DNA of 64,000 bases from Granulicella sp. WH15. Lineage in GTDB: Bacteria; Acidobacteriota; Terriglobia; Terriglobales; Acidobacteriaceae. The stretch spans positions 1,550,001 to 1,614,000 of the forward strand of contig NZ_CP042596.1 of assembly GCF_009914315.1 (NCBI RefSeq). Reading direction: 5' to 3'. Under the pieces are notes generated by a model that had not been told where the DNA came from, searched no databases, and saw nothing but the letters and a program-made list of their open reading frames with translations. Positions 53,580 through 62,656 of this stretch are shown in pieces. Position 1 is the stretch's first letter; each line of letters opens with the position of its first letter. A program made the translations under genes and the position numbers.

Positions 53580-54472
53580 GACCCCTCTTTCGGATCATTC
53601 ATGAAGGCTAACGACGCTTCTGTCACTGCACCTGGATTTGGCAAACCGTCGCTCTCTAGCGGAACTTTGACCATCCTCGCATCAATGTGTTTTGTGAGAT
53701 TTAGTGTTGTCAGCGCCGATTCATTATCTCTCATACCTTTTATGACTACGGCCTTAAGGATGCTCTTAGCCCCATCTTCAACCTGTGAAATGACCTCGGT
53801 TATCGTGTGAATAAGGCCCTTTGTCTTCGATAAGGACTGATTGCGACCGGCTACTGCCGACACCGTGATGTTATGCGCATTTGTGTCTTCAGCTAGTGAG
53901 TTGGCGGCATTGCTGAAATCGTTCCAGTCGATGTTTGGCCGAGTGAGAGTAACAGACGCGGATTGTATCCGATTCATCGCAGCAAGCTCCTGCCGAAATG
54001 TGCGACCAGGAGTAGGCGCAAACTCAAGCGTAGCCCCCTCAAATTCTTTTGATCGAATCCGAGCTAGCTTTTCAAAGAGCGTTGCAATCTGGGTAGCTCG
54101 GACACCGGTATGCACATATTGCACAATGACTCGACGTGCAACGGGATCGATGAGACCGACCGTCCTCGTTGCTATCACTTTACCTCTCTCGATTTGCCTA
54201 ACTTCTTCTGTTTCTTCTTCCAAATCGAGGACGAGAAACGAGCGATCGGTAGATCCCGCATAAGCGACGAATCCATACTGACCCTCGTACCTTGTGAAGT
54301 TAGGGACTGCGATGAAGCGATCCGCTACGGTTTCTCTTCTCGTTTTCGAATCCTGTTGAGCTATGAAGTCAAAGAAAGCCACATAGTCAAAGGGCTCAGC
54401 GCCGTTATGACCCTGTATATCAAATGCTTCTAGGCGCACAGCTTTGTTGGGCGTTGCTGGTGTTTTCGGCAT
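53576..54472 (-). CDS. Cytosolic partner of membrane protein, unknown family
   Basis: 298 residues without signal or membrane segment. N-terminus PNKAVRLEAFDIQGHNGAE, FDYVAFFDFIAQQDSKTRR, a beta-rich part with RYEGQYGFVAYAGSTDRSF, then helical, with HNITVSAVAGRNQSL and a C-terminal TLNLTKHIDARMVKVPLES region. It is not an enzyme I recognise. It is located in a minus-strand run of defence genes (HEPN/MNT before it, type I RM after it), so a role as sensor for the membrane protein is inferred from context only. Confidence 0.65.
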   Translation of the reverse strand: MPKTPATPNKAVRLEAFDIQGHNGAEPFDYVAFFDFIAQQDSKTRRETVADRFIAVPNFTRYEGQYGFVAYAGSTDRSFLVLDLEEETEEVRQIERGKVIATRTVGLIDPVARRVIVQYVHTGVRATQIATLFEKLARIRSKEFEGATLEFAPTPGRTFRQELAAMNRIQSASVTLTRPNIDWNDFSNAANSLAEDTNAHNITVSAVAGRNQSLSKTKGLIHTITEVISQVEDGAKSILKAVVIKGMRDNESALTTLNLTKHIDARMVKVPLESDGLPNPGAVTEASLAFMNDPKEGS

Positions 54473-54568
54473 GTTCGATCTCTTCTAAGCCTAAGACTCT
54501 GGTGTGAACTCCAAGCTATCAAGCGGCGCGGTTGATGAAGCATCCGACATGAACGGGTGCAGGGATGA

Positions 54569-55021
54569 TTAGATTGCGAGGAAGGAGTGCTTGAGCCGCA
54601 CCCAATTTTCTACTACCAAATGAAACTCCTTTGCCTTCTTACTGATTTCCTCCGCTTCCGTGTCAGTTGCTACGGAAGAAGTCATATAGTCGATGACATT
54701 CCGTTTTCTGCGGCAGGTCTCAAAGTAATCTGCGAGCGCAGTGGCGCCGTCACCGATGGCAGCTCCCGCAGCTTCAAAGGTCACTTTGTGATGTCCTGAT
54801 CGAGCACTGACCCTATACCCAGAACAAGCGATCGCAATCGTTGCTGCTTGCAGAGCTGCATTGTAGGCCGTAGCAAATCGCCGGTCTGCCGACAATGCGA
54901 CTAAAGCGGCGTCAGCCAGATCACGTGTGATCAGGGCTCGAAGATTGTCGATTTCCTGTTTGCTGGTCTGGTGCGTCTTGACGTCACCTTTAGCCAGCCA
55001 CTGCTGCCAACTCGCCATCAT
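54569..55021 (-). CDS. HEPN domain protein (MNT/HEPN pair)
   Basis: 150 residues, helical. RALITRDLADAALVALSADR, YNAALQAATIAIACSGYR and a C-terminal CRRKRNVIDYMTS contain the R-x4-6-H-like or RxRN-type motif of HEPN proteins (here RKRN). HEPN proteins are RNases held in check by a nucleotidyltransferase partner, here the upstream gene, which overlaps it by 32 bases. Confidence 0.75.
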   Translation of the reverse strand: MMASWQQWLAKGDVKTHQTSKQEIDNLRALITRDLADAALVALSADRRFATAYNAALQAATIAIACSGYRVSARSGHHKVTFEAAGAAIGDGATALADYFETCRRKRNVIDYMTSSVATDTEAEEISKKAKEFHLVVENWVRLKHSFLAI

Positions 55022-55589
55022 CGCCTTTCACAAACTCTTTTGCGCCGCGCAGTACCGCTGTTAAGAAGTGGTCGTGGTTCCTTGCTTTCGTCTTGAACTC
55101 CTTGAACGAATACACGGTGGGGTTGACCGGCCTTCCAAATCGTCGTTCGGCCCTCCTCAGCGAAGGCACAAGGTCCGACAAGCCCACATCGCCCACGATC
55201 ATCAGGTCCACGTCGCTCTCCGACGACTCTTCGGACCGTGCCGTCGAGCCATACAGAAAGGCGAGTTGGATGCGCTCGCCAAAGGTCTCCACCTCTTCTC
55301 GGAGGATAGGAACGAGCCCTGCGGTCTTTTCAAGGAGACCTTTGAGGTCAGAGAAAACGGGTGAATTTGTGTCAGCCTGAAAGTAAACTCGACGACCATC
55401 TTTGGTCTGTTCCAGGAGACCAGCTCTGCTCAAAGCCTCAACCTCCCTCTGGAGGCTTGAGGGCTGAGTGCCCAAATGCTGGGCCAGTTCCGTGAGGAAC
55501 CAACGCTTCTCAGGCTGGAGCAGCAACGCCGCGAGGATCTTCGCCCGGATCTCCGGGAAGAGTGCGTCGAGAATGGGCGAGCTACGCAT
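54990..55589 (-). CDS. Fused winged-helix / MNT nucleotidyltransferase antitoxin
   Basis: 199 residues from ATG 55589. Residues 1-75 are an ArsR-like winged helix (EIRAKILAALLLQPEKRWFL, AQHLGTQPSSLQREVEALSR). Residues 90-190 are a minimal nucleotidyltransferase: FLYGSTARSEESSESDVDLM (GS...DxD). MNT proteins modify and silence HEPN toxins; the DNA-binding part should also repress the operon. In-frame starts at 55610 and 55622 overlap the promoter and are less likely. Confidence 0.8.
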   Translation of the reverse strand: MRSSPILDALFPEIRAKILAALLLQPEKRWFLTELAQHLGTQPSSLQREVEALSRAGLLEQTKDGRRVYFQADTNSPVFSDLKGLLEKTAGLVPILREEVETFGERIQLAFLYGSTARSEESSESDVDLMIVGDVGLSDLVPSLRRAERRFGRPVNPTVYSFKEFKTKARNHDHFLTAVLRGAKEFVKGDDGELAAVAG

Positions 55590-55627
55590 CCTGCGTATAT
55601 ATTTACGCATTCGGCGTATCAAGTCAA
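55583..55627 (-). promoter_or_regulatory. Promoter with alternating TACGCA/TGCGTA half-sites
   Basis: On the minus strand: -35 TTGACT (55627-55622), -10-like TAAATA (55605-55600), 16 bases apart, ATG at 55589. Half-sites TACGCA (55583-55588), TGCGTA (55592-55597), TACGCA (55604-55609) and a degenerate GGCGTA (55613-55618) form overlapping inverted repeats across it, suggesting cooperative autorepression by the winged-helix/MNT protein. Confidence 0.6.
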
Positions 55628-56016
55628 GACTAATTGCATGGCGTCTACTCCCCCAAGAACAAGGCTCAGATGGATTTTACCAACCAAGGCCTGCGCGGGC
55701 GGAACTGCTTATCGTCTACTGTGAACCGAACTTCCCCGAGGATTCCCAGTGGCATCCGTCCTAACATCTGGAATGAACGGTCGCCCGACAACGAGGGTGA
55801 TGCTGGCAGGTCTGCATCGGCGGGAGGTCGATTGTGACGGCTAGAGTTCATAATCGCGGATGATCTCAGGAGTACCGATTCCGCCCTTGTAAAGGGAACC
55901 CGAGCAATCCGGACTGAGTGCGGGCAATGGATATCGCAAGTTATGGGACGACGCCACCGCCCCATTCGCACAGGACGCTCGGTTCTCTGATCTCCGCCGA
56001 GTCATGTCACCGAAGA

Positions 56017-56043
56017 GTGCCGCCTCGTGCGGCGCTTTTCTTT
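56017..56043 (+). terminator. Intrinsic terminator without an obvious gene
   Basis: GCCGC-CTCGT-GCGGC (56019-56033) followed by GCTTTTCTTT. It lies in the gene-free stretch 55628-56114, which otherwise shows no supported gene. It may be left from a deleted plus-strand gene. Confidence 0.6.
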
Positions 56044-56114
56044 ACTTCGGGTCGGAGCACCGTGGCAATTAACACAATACTAATTCCGTCCCCGCCCCTA
56101 TGCTCGATAGTTAA

Positions 56115-56384
56115 TTAATCAGGGTCCAGGAAGTATTGCGGAGGCTTCGCATATATCTGAGCAAGTTGGATGAGTTCAAATACTTCGATGCTGCGCTCGC
56201 CTGTCTCGCATTTGGAGAGAAAGGAATGCGCTCTTTCCATGCGTGCGGAGACTTCACGCTGCGTCAGACCCGCTTCCTCGCGGGCCGAAATCAGCTTTTC
56301 AAGAAACCTATCGTAGAGAGCCTGATGGGGCGTTGTCCTCCCCTTGCGCGAGATTCGAGTCTCAGGCTTCTTCTGCTTCTTCAC
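56115..56384 (-). CDS. XRE-family helix-turn-helix regulator
   Basis: 89 residues with a Cro/C1-type helix-turn-helix: RFLEKLISAREEAGLTQREV, SARMERAHSFLSKCETGER and IEVFELIQLAQIY. The N-terminal 20 residues are basic. A small repressor typical of mobile islands; targets unknown. Confidence 0.88.
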   Translation of the reverse strand: MKKQKKPETRISRKGRTTPHQALYDRFLEKLISAREEAGLTQREVSARMERAHSFLSKCETGERSIEVFELIQLAQIYAKPPQYFLDPD

Positions 56385-56465
56385 CTTTCAAGTGTGGGTA
56401 ACGCTTGACGAATCCCCTAATAAGGGGCAGTGTTGTTTGCATCGAATTCTTTCCAGGAGGTAGAA

Positions 56466-56681
56466 GTGCCGAGAAATTATGTGGAATGCGCCGAGGTCGC
56501 AGGCAAAACGATCAAGGCACTCAAAATATATGAGGATGACGTAGACGGATGCGAAACGCTTATCGAGTTCACGGACGGCACATCATTCTCCAGCTCCGTC
56601 TCCTATCGGGTCGCTGTGAAAGGAACCTTATTTAAGGGTGGCGTTGGGACTCCCCAAGTCATCCGCGATTACGAAGTATAG
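56466..56681 (+). CDS. Small acidic hypothetical protein
   Basis: 71 residues from GTG 56466 after a very strong AGGAGG. Sequence YVECAEVAGKTIKALKIYED, LIEFTDGTSFSSSVSYRVAV is a small beta-rich fold; the FTDGTSFS motif recurs in short island-borne proteins of unknown role. Convergent or unrelated to the XRE gene on the other strand. Confidence 0.7.
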   Translation: MPRNYVECAEVAGKTIKALKIYEDDVDGCETLIEFTDGTSFSSSVSYRVAVKGTLFKGGVGTPQVIRDYEV

Positions 56682-56984
56682 GCATTCTCTGCACGACCCG
56701 AAGCACCGTCATTCCCAAATGGAATAACGCTCTCCCTAGAAGTTATTGGACGTTTCTGTAGGCTGCCCTTAGCGTTGCGCCTAGCTGACCACATCCGGTC
56801 AGCGGAGGTGCATACATGCTCAGAATCCGCCGCGCATTCCGATTGTAAAAGCCTCTCAATCGGTCGTCCAATCCCCGCCCTAAAAGGTGGCCGCAACCCT
56901 TTTCCAAACCAACACTCCTTCGCGCAGCGCGTGTGATAGGACCGACGCTCGTTGCGCTGGCCTTCGCGGGCGTTGCCCATGCCC

Positions 56985-57250
56985 AGGGAACGATGGACTT
57001 CTCCGGCGCTCAAACGCTGATGACGACGTTCAATCCGCGCTTTGCCTACGTTTCCGTCTCGCGGGCCTCGCACGACGCGCAACTTTTCACGAATGACGCG
57101 GCCACGCTCGCCGAAAGCCTCAGCCATAATGTGAGCAAGGCTTCGGCGGTTGACTTTAACAAAGTCCAGAGCCCCGTTGCCAGCGTGGGACAAGAACGGA
57201 CCCCGACGTCGAGGCCAAAGCTGTCTGAAGGACTTGGATTGGCCCTCTAA
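56985..57250 (+). pseudogene. Conjugative relaxase C-terminal remnant
   Basis: The frame contains TLMTTFNPRFAYVSVSRASH, DAQLFTNDAATLAESL and HNVSKASAVDF, matching the C-terminal helicase end of MobF/TrwC-type relaxases (normally R-x-AYVSVSR...DAQIFTND). The rest of a protein of about 900 residues is absent and there is no proper start. It marks past conjugative DNA. The stretch 56682-57375 holds nothing else certain. Confidence 0.72.
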
Positions 57251-57375
57251 GTCACCTTCTCCTTATGATCCGCTTGTGCCGCATAAAAATGCGAGGATTC
57301 CTGCGATATCCTTCATGGAGATAGAAACAGATTGAACAACACACTCCAATTCCCACGGTCGAGGTAAAGTCACCG

Positions 57376-58434
57376 ATGCCAGATGAGATCGAAATCGTTG
57401 TCTTCTATTCATGGCAGAGCGATCTACCCAAAACGACTAACCTCCAGGCGATACGGACCGCGCTTCGAACTGCAAGCTCCAATGCGGAGGCTGATTTATC
57501 CGACCGGGAAATCTCGATCCGGATAGATGAAGCCACTAAAAGAACCTCAGGCAGTCCAAATATCCCCGACACAATCCTACGAAAGATTGCAGTCAGCGAT
57601 ATTTTCGTATGCGATGTCACACCGATCTACAAGGCATCGGCTGGACATCCCAAGAGCAGCGCCAACCCAAATGTTATTTTTGAATTGGGGTATGCAGTGG
57701 CGCAACTGGGATGGGATCGAGTCGTCCTGCTTTTCAATGAATCCTTCGGGGCTTTTCCTCAGGACCTGCCCTTTGACTTCGACCGCCATCGCGCATCCCC
57801 TTATAAATTGGCAGAAGCATCAGTTCCAAAGAAGGGCGGGTATGCCCCTTTAATAGTCCTACTGACCGAGGCGATCGTGGCCGTCATCAGGGATGATCCA
57901 AAGAAACCTTCAGAAATGAGTCAACTGACCCCAGAGCAGACCCGAAGACAGCGAGATGTGAAAAACCTTCGTTGGTTACTTGAAAACATCCACTGGCCGA
58001 CTCTCGAGCAGCATATCGACGAGGCTCCTAAAGTCATGCCCGCTAGAGTGCTCCACTTCTATGAGGGGTTTCATGGAGTCCGCACGGCAAAACTATTTCA
58101 TATTTTCGACAACGATCTACTCGCTCTTATAGACGCAATACATTCCGCTTGGTCGCGCACCACGAGCTTTGGAACGAGATATGAGCGAGTCGTAGGCGGC
58201 GATCACTATATCTTTACCGTACCGCCTAACCGTGCATGGACAAAAGACGAGGAAAAGGCATGGGCGGCGATTGAAAGGGGCATCAAGGACCTCCACAAGG
58301 CAATCGAAGACTTCCTGCGATATGTCAGAACAAACTACTTGGAGATCGATATCGACGAACTCAACGAGATTTCGTGGAAGCGTTATGTACAGTTCCATCA
58401 AGAGTTCGAAAAATCCATAGCCCGCCGGAAATAA
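57376..58434 (+). CDS. TIR-like domain protein
   Basis: 352 residues, ATG after GAGGT. N-terminal 190 residues: VVFYSWQSDLPKTTNLQAIR, IFVCDVTPIY, NPNVIFELGYAVAQLGWDR (conserved Glu) and VVLLFNESFG, the pattern of bacterial TIR-like/STALD-related NAD-processing domains. The C-terminal 160 residues are helical with no known motif (LRWLLENIHWPTLEQHIDE). TIR proteins often act as abortive-infection effectors by depleting NAD+. It stands alone without a neighbouring signalling gene. Confidence 0.68.
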   Translation: MPDEIEIVVFYSWQSDLPKTTNLQAIRTALRTASSNAEADLSDREISIRIDEATKRTSGSPNIPDTILRKIAVSDIFVCDVTPIYKASAGHPKSSANPNVIFELGYAVAQLGWDRVVLLFNESFGAFPQDLPFDFDRHRASPYKLAEASVPKKGGYAPLIVLLTEAIVAVIRDDPKKPSEMSQLTPEQTRRQRDVKNLRWLLENIHWPTLEQHIDEAPKVMPARVLHFYEGFHGVRTAKLFHIFDNDLLALIDAIHSAWSRTTSFGTRYERVVGGDHYIFTVPPNRAWTKDEEKAWAAIERGIKDLHKAIEDFLRYVRTNYLEIDIDELNEISWKRYVQFHQEFEKSIARRK

Positions 58435-58782
58435 GTGGAATTTTACCTTTGATGGGTCAAGGCCAAGGCCGCGACCCGCATATTCGAGGTTGTGTGCCAT
58501 CGCCTTCTTCCGTTCTTACTCCAGCGCGATCTTCGCCTGAAGATCAATCGCCTGAAGCATCAGCTGTGCAGTCAAGTACGACACGATTCTGCGAAATGCT
58601 TCGCTTGCGGAACCGGGCGCTCGGATCAGTTCGCGATGATTTTCCAAGCATGTTGTACTACGGCGAGTAACGCATCGCCGATTTCCCTTCCGCTGATCTG
58701 GCTTCTCTGGAGAATTCGGAACGGCAGGTCGATTATCTAGGAAAACCATTGTCGGTGGCCATGTACCACGGTATACACGACG
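58435..58782. other. Gene-free stretch
   Basis: About 350 bases between the TIR-like gene and the minus-strand gene ending at 58783. No supported gene or strong repeat seen. Confidence 0.5.
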
Positions 58783-59604
58783 TTATTTGTACTTGATCGC
58801 GATTTTCGGGACTTTTGATTCGACACCCATTAATCGAACGTCTTCCGGCTTTCCCTCCACGTCACGCACCTTGATACCCTGCGCCCACGTTACATACTTC
58901 GGCCAGGAATTAGACAAGTGGCTAAGGCACGCCTGTATGTCTTTGTCCCGGTCAGGCTTGCGAGTTCCGCTAAACCAAAACAATGCCGGTTCACTTGCTT
59001 GCGGAACCTTCGCCGGCATCCGTGGATTAAAATACGCCAGCCCATGAATACTGGAGTAGGCCGGGTCGCCACTCTCCTTTTTCTTCTGAAGCGTTTGCAG
59101 GAGCAGATACCAAACAACGTCTGGTTGAAAGTCTTCGTTGCCATCGTGAGCGACCCACAGAAGGCCCTTCGCATCTGGCATGTTCAGTAATGACTTTGTG
59201 CTCTTGATCTGTTTGTTCGCATCGGCAATCACATGCTTACGAATGGACTCTCCCATCAAGGCGAACATCTCTTGACGACAATCGGCTGGAAGTTTGCTGC
59301 TTTGGAGTTGCACTGTCCCGTAGACGCGCAGACGGCCTTGCCGATCCCATTTGCCCAGCAGTTCTGCAAATTTGCGATGGAACGATTCTGCGAATCCGCC
59401 AGTTTGTAGTGATTTGAGTTCTGCAATTACATTGTGGGCCCGGAATAAATAATCAGCATTTGACGGCAGGTTCTTGTTGCCGATCAGATCCGAGACGATC
59501 TCTCCACCGACGCCTTTGACGAAGGGGTCAATGATCGACTGGAGTGTTCTAACTTCCTTCAGGGGGTGCCTCCGACAAGCGTCTCGTCTTCTATTTTCGC
59601 GCAA
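58783..59604 (-). CDS. Possible PD-(D/E)XK-like protein
   Basis: 273 residues, not matched to a family. A stretch SNADYLFRAHNVIAELKSLQ has the D-x9-ExK arrangement of restriction-like nucleases, after LKEVRTLQSIIDPFVKG and VGGEIVSDLIGNKN. Later parts (KGLLWVAHDGNEDFQPDVVW, SIHGLAYFNPRM) look like an alpha/beta companion fold. Start is uncertain (TTG at 59604; no clear ribosome site). It is isolated on its strand among defence genes. Confidence 0.55.
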   Translation of the reverse strand: MRENRRRDACRRHPLKEVRTLQSIIDPFVKGVGGEIVSDLIGNKNLPSNADYLFRAHNVIAELKSLQTGGFAESFHRKFAELLGKWDRQGRLRVYGTVQLQSSKLPADCRQEMFALMGESIRKHVIADANKQIKSTKSLLNMPDAKGLLWVAHDGNEDFQPDVVWYLLLQTLQKKKESGDPAYSSIHGLAYFNPRMPAKVPQASEPALFWFSGTRKPDRDKDIQACLSHLSNSWPKYVTWAQGIKVRDVEGKPEDVRLMGVESKVPKIAIKYK

Positions 59605-59763
59605 TCGAATGCGACTGGTTAGGGGACCCCCAATTAAAGATCCACCGCAAATTTACCATCCCAGCGCGGCAGCTCGTGATACTGCATAGAGATTGTGCCA
59701 ACCGCCAACTTGGGGCTGGCATCTTCACGATCTGCGTGGATTCAATTGGCTTATTATCGACCC

Positions 59764-60576
59764 ATGCACGACGACGCGCTAAACGAGCAACTGAGGCTTG
59801 CGACCAACGAGAAAGTGGCGAGCTATACGGTTGGGATTGCTGTCGAGAAGAACACCGGCGCCGGTACGGGAACCCTCATCACCAACGGCACGCACAGATA
59901 CATCCTGACAGCAGCCCACGTTATTGAAGGCGTCGATATGGCAGGTGTGAAGTTCTGGCTCAGGCCGAACAAAGGGCTTATCGAAAAGGCGGCGCAGGAC
60001 ACCACCGGCCAGGAAGTCGGAAGGCTCACCGTCGGAGCTGCAATTCCCATCGTAGAGACGCGCACAGACCCGAAAACCGACATTACAATTCTTCGCATTG
60101 ACGATTCGTATGTTTTTCCCGAAGGACCGGAGATTTACCACATAGCCAGATCGTTCGAATTCTCCAGTTGGCCGGAGGAACAGCTCGACGGGATTTCAAC
60201 GCTGATTTTCGGTTTCCCTGTGGAGAATTCGCGGCCCCTGCACACCATCGGGAACAACACGTTCCGTTTTCTCGGCGCAGCCTCGATGCTCTCCAAATAC
60301 TCGACAAAGACTAATACCGAAGGATTCAACGGATTGTCTGGAGTATCACCGGACAAGGATTTTCTGTTCGAATATACTGCCGACAACATTGAGCCTTACG
60401 GGTTCAGCGGCTCCGGTGTTTGGATTCCCACAGATACGCGAGGACGGAAGGTTTGGACCGCTGACCCGGTATTGATTGGCGTGACCAACAGCTATTTCAG
60501 GAAGGCGAATCTCATCTCGGCAACAAAGCTTCCAGCCATTGTGACGATCACGCCACCGGACGGCAAGACATCCTAG
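59764..60576 (+). CDS. Trypsin-like serine protease
   Basis: 270 residues from ATG 59764. Chymotrypsin fold: GAGTGTLITNGTHRYILTAA, AHVIEG (catalytic His), PKTDITILRIDDSY (Asp) and EPYGFSGSGVWIP (Ser). No signal peptide. A second cytoplasmic trypsin-like protein in this window (compare 10484-11770), here with no companion genes. It could be a self-standing conflict-system protease. Convergent with the gene at 60593. Confidence 0.78.
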   Translation: MHDDALNEQLRLATNEKVASYTVGIAVEKNTGAGTGTLITNGTHRYILTAAHVIEGVDMAGVKFWLRPNKGLIEKAAQDTTGQEVGRLTVGAAIPIVETRTDPKTDITILRIDDSYVFPEGPEIYHIARSFEFSSWPEEQLDGISTLIFGFPVENSRPLHTIGNNTFRFLGAASMLSKYSTKTNTEGFNGLSGVSPDKDFLFEYTADNIEPYGFSGSGVWIPTDTRGRKVWTADPVLIGVTNSYFRKANLISATKLPAIVTITPPDGKTS

Positions 60577-60606
60577 AGCCTTGTTCCGTGGCTCAATTTG
60601 TTTTCG
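60576..60606 (+). terminator. Possible terminator after protease gene
   Basis: GAGCC (60576-60580) pairs with GGCTC (60590-60594) over a 9-base loop, followed by AATTTGTTTTC. It overlaps the stop of the convergent gene. Confidence 0.35.
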
Positions 60607-61546
60607 CTGACTGGTACGTTATTCCGAAAGACCACGCTTTGAAAGCGTTCATCTTGGTCTGAGCCATAGATGTGCTATCAATGTAGGTCTGAGAAGGACC
60701 GAACGCGCGTGAGAAGGTTATCTTTGATATGTTCGTGAGCATGACTCCGGCTGTGACCTGCCCGATGTCGTTATTCACTCTGCCGCCAAATCCGTAATCG
60801 CGCGCGTATCCATGCGATGTATAGCTGTATCCGTAAGACCCTCCCAAAAAGAGTGTTCCTGCAAATCCAGTCGAAGTTGTGGGAGGAGGGTTGAACGAGT
60901 TGACGAGAAAATATCCTTCAAGTTGAGTCGCATGATGCGAAGGAGGCGACGACACGCTTGTCGAAGTGCCCGACTTAAAGTTCTGAACGTCGACCCCTTC
61001 CCGAGTCACGACGTCAAACTCCACACCGACTCCGCCTGCTTGGTTAAACTTGGAGCCATAGAAAAACACAGGAAGATCAGCAGCGAACGCTATGGTCCCC
61101 CCATAGAGTATATTCTGTGTTGCTTGACCCGCCGCACTAGCTGACAAGGTTGGAATCGTGCCTTGCGCAACGGGGGTCTCACCAGATGAGCCCGCTTGAA
61201 TGTTTGTAATGCCTACGGCTTGGAAGCCGCCCGGCATGATTAGCGTAAAGAGATTTGCCGAGACCGTTGCGGATGCAGACGCACCGTTATACGCCGATCC
61301 CAGTTGGGTCAATGGTGAGATCGTTCCATTCGCTCCAAAAAAGGTTTGAAGGTCTGTAGATCCCAAATGGGAGGTGGGGAAGAAGTATTTTCCAAAGCCT
61401 GTTGCGGCGGTATGGTCACTCTTGAGTGGCGCAATCTTGGTAGTCGGCACGCGGATGGACTGTGCAGATGCAATCGGGTAAATGAAGAGACTAACGAGGA
61501 TGGACGTTACAAAGGCATAGAGATGCCTATTAGAGACGATGCGCAT
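60593..61546 (-). CDS. Secreted or outer-membrane beta-barrel-like protein
   Basis: 317 residues from ATG 61546 after GGGAGA. Signal peptide ends near ASAQSI. The mature part is Gly/Ser/Thr-rich with strand-like patterns (GFGKYFFPTSHLGS, GGTIAFAADLPVFFYGSKFN, GTLFLGGSYGYSYTSHGYAR) and ends in an aromatic strand (WSFGITYQSAKTN). It is not assigned to a family; a porin-like or surface role is possible. Confidence 0.65.
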   Translation of the reverse strand: MRIVSNRHLYAFVTSILVSLFIYPIASAQSIRVPTTKIAPLKSDHTAATGFGKYFFPTSHLGSTDLQTFFGANGTISPLTQLGSAYNGASASATVSANLFTLIMPGGFQAVGITNIQAGSSGETPVAQGTIPTLSASAAGQATQNILYGGTIAFAADLPVFFYGSKFNQAGGVGVEFDVVTREGVDVQNFKSGTSTSVSSPPSHHATQLEGYFLVNSFNPPPTTSTGFAGTLFLGGSYGYSYTSHGYARDYGFGGRVNNDIGQVTAGVMLTNISKITFSRAFGPSQTYIDSTSMAQTKMNAFKAWSFGITYQSAKTN

Positions 61547-61810
61547 GTTTTCTCCCTTACTCGCTCGTTTGTGCAGGGGTCCCATGTGGCAGATGACAAA
61601 GCAAGTTTGGGCTGGGTATGGTCGGTGCGTCAATTGAAACTGCTGACCTTGTGCCTATGTAGTTAATCCATTTGGGGCCGTCACCCAAAAAAGAAGGAAG
61701 CCCGTGGATAGTGACGCATCGGGAAAACGCCGATAGGTGTGTTTCCGCCCGATGCTTGAATAAGCTGACGCTTCTTCACACTCTCCACCGGCTCAAATAG
61801 CCAAAATGTT

Positions 61811-62656
61811 TCAGAATGATTCGATCTTGATTGGGGAAATGACGTAGCCAGCCGATGGACGCCGGAACATGCCACGCACATGGCTGATGAGCGATGGAGG
61901 CGCTTCGGCCGTTCCTTCATCAAAGCGATCAACCGCGCCCACAAGACATGCCTGCCAGCACAACGGAAACCAGATGATGGTGTTGTGGTCGTTCAGAGCA
62001 TCTTCGAGGACCGGCGCATCGTTGGAATTCGGATATCTGCCCTCAACAACGATGGGCTGTGTCCCGGTCACGAACGGGTCAGCGACAGATCGTGTATAGC
62101 GGAGGCACCAGTGGAAATTCTCCATCCAGTCCGGACCCTTTTTGATTTCCTCGCGCATCGCGGTAATCGTGCGGTTTCGGATGAACCGAGCTGGCGGCGG
62201 GTACGGGACGGTCGTATCGACTCCGACCTGATTGCCGGGACCGACCGAAGTGACAGTCATTATTCGCGTGTTCTCGTTTTGCGCTGTTTGCTGTTGAAGG
62301 AAAAGCGGCGAGCGGGCGCGCATCATCTGGGCAAATTCCAGAAGAAAATGCTTGTGCTGCTTCACCCATCCCTTGAAATTCCGGCGTAGCAGATACTCCC
62401 GAACGAGAGGAAACTCCCGTTCAAATCTTTCGAAGACCTCATCCGGATGTTCCAGCACATTCGTTCCTGGATGATAGTCGTACATGCCGCGTTCCCAGCC
62501 AATCGAACCCGGGCTTTCTCGGCTCCATGCCGTGGTTTCGAGATCGAAGTGCCACAGCGGCTTCGCAAGGTCCTTGTTCGCGGGGTCGATAAACCCCTTC
62601 AGGAAGCCGCGCGGCAGGTAGTGATCCTTTCGGTCTCGCTCGCGGTTATCAGGCAT
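61811..62656 (-). CDS. DUF4238 domain protein
   Basis: 281 residues with the family start DHYLPRGFLKGFID and the interior YDYHPGTNVLEHPDEVFERF, EFAQMMRARSPLFLQQQTAQ and HNTIIWFPLC. Proteins of this family are found on mobile islands and in conflict contexts; their activity is not established. The gap on its 3' side to 61547 holds no gene. Confidence 0.85.
   Translation of the reverse strand: MPDNRERDRKDHYLPRGFLKGFIDPANKDLAKPLWHFDLETTAWSRESPGSIGWERGMYDYHPGTNVLEHPDEVFERFEREFPLVREYLLRRNFKGWVKQHKHFLLEFAQMMRARSPLFLQQQTAQNENTRIMTVTSVGPGNQVGVDTTVPYPPPARFIRNRTITAMREEIKKGPDWMENFHWCLRYTRSVADPFVTGTQPIVVEGRYPNSNDAPVLEDALNDHNTIIWFPLCWQACLVGAVDRFDEGTAEAPPSLISHVRGMFRRPSAGYVISPIKIESF

Noticed and set aside
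52962..54472. Kiwa (KwaA/KwaB) system
   Set aside because: Membrane plus cytosolic pair fits loosely, but gene order is reversed and I see no specific KwaB sequence signature.
55666..55971. 101-codon minus-strand frame
   Set aside because: Low-complexity Arg/Ser-rich translation without a ribosome site or family resemblance.
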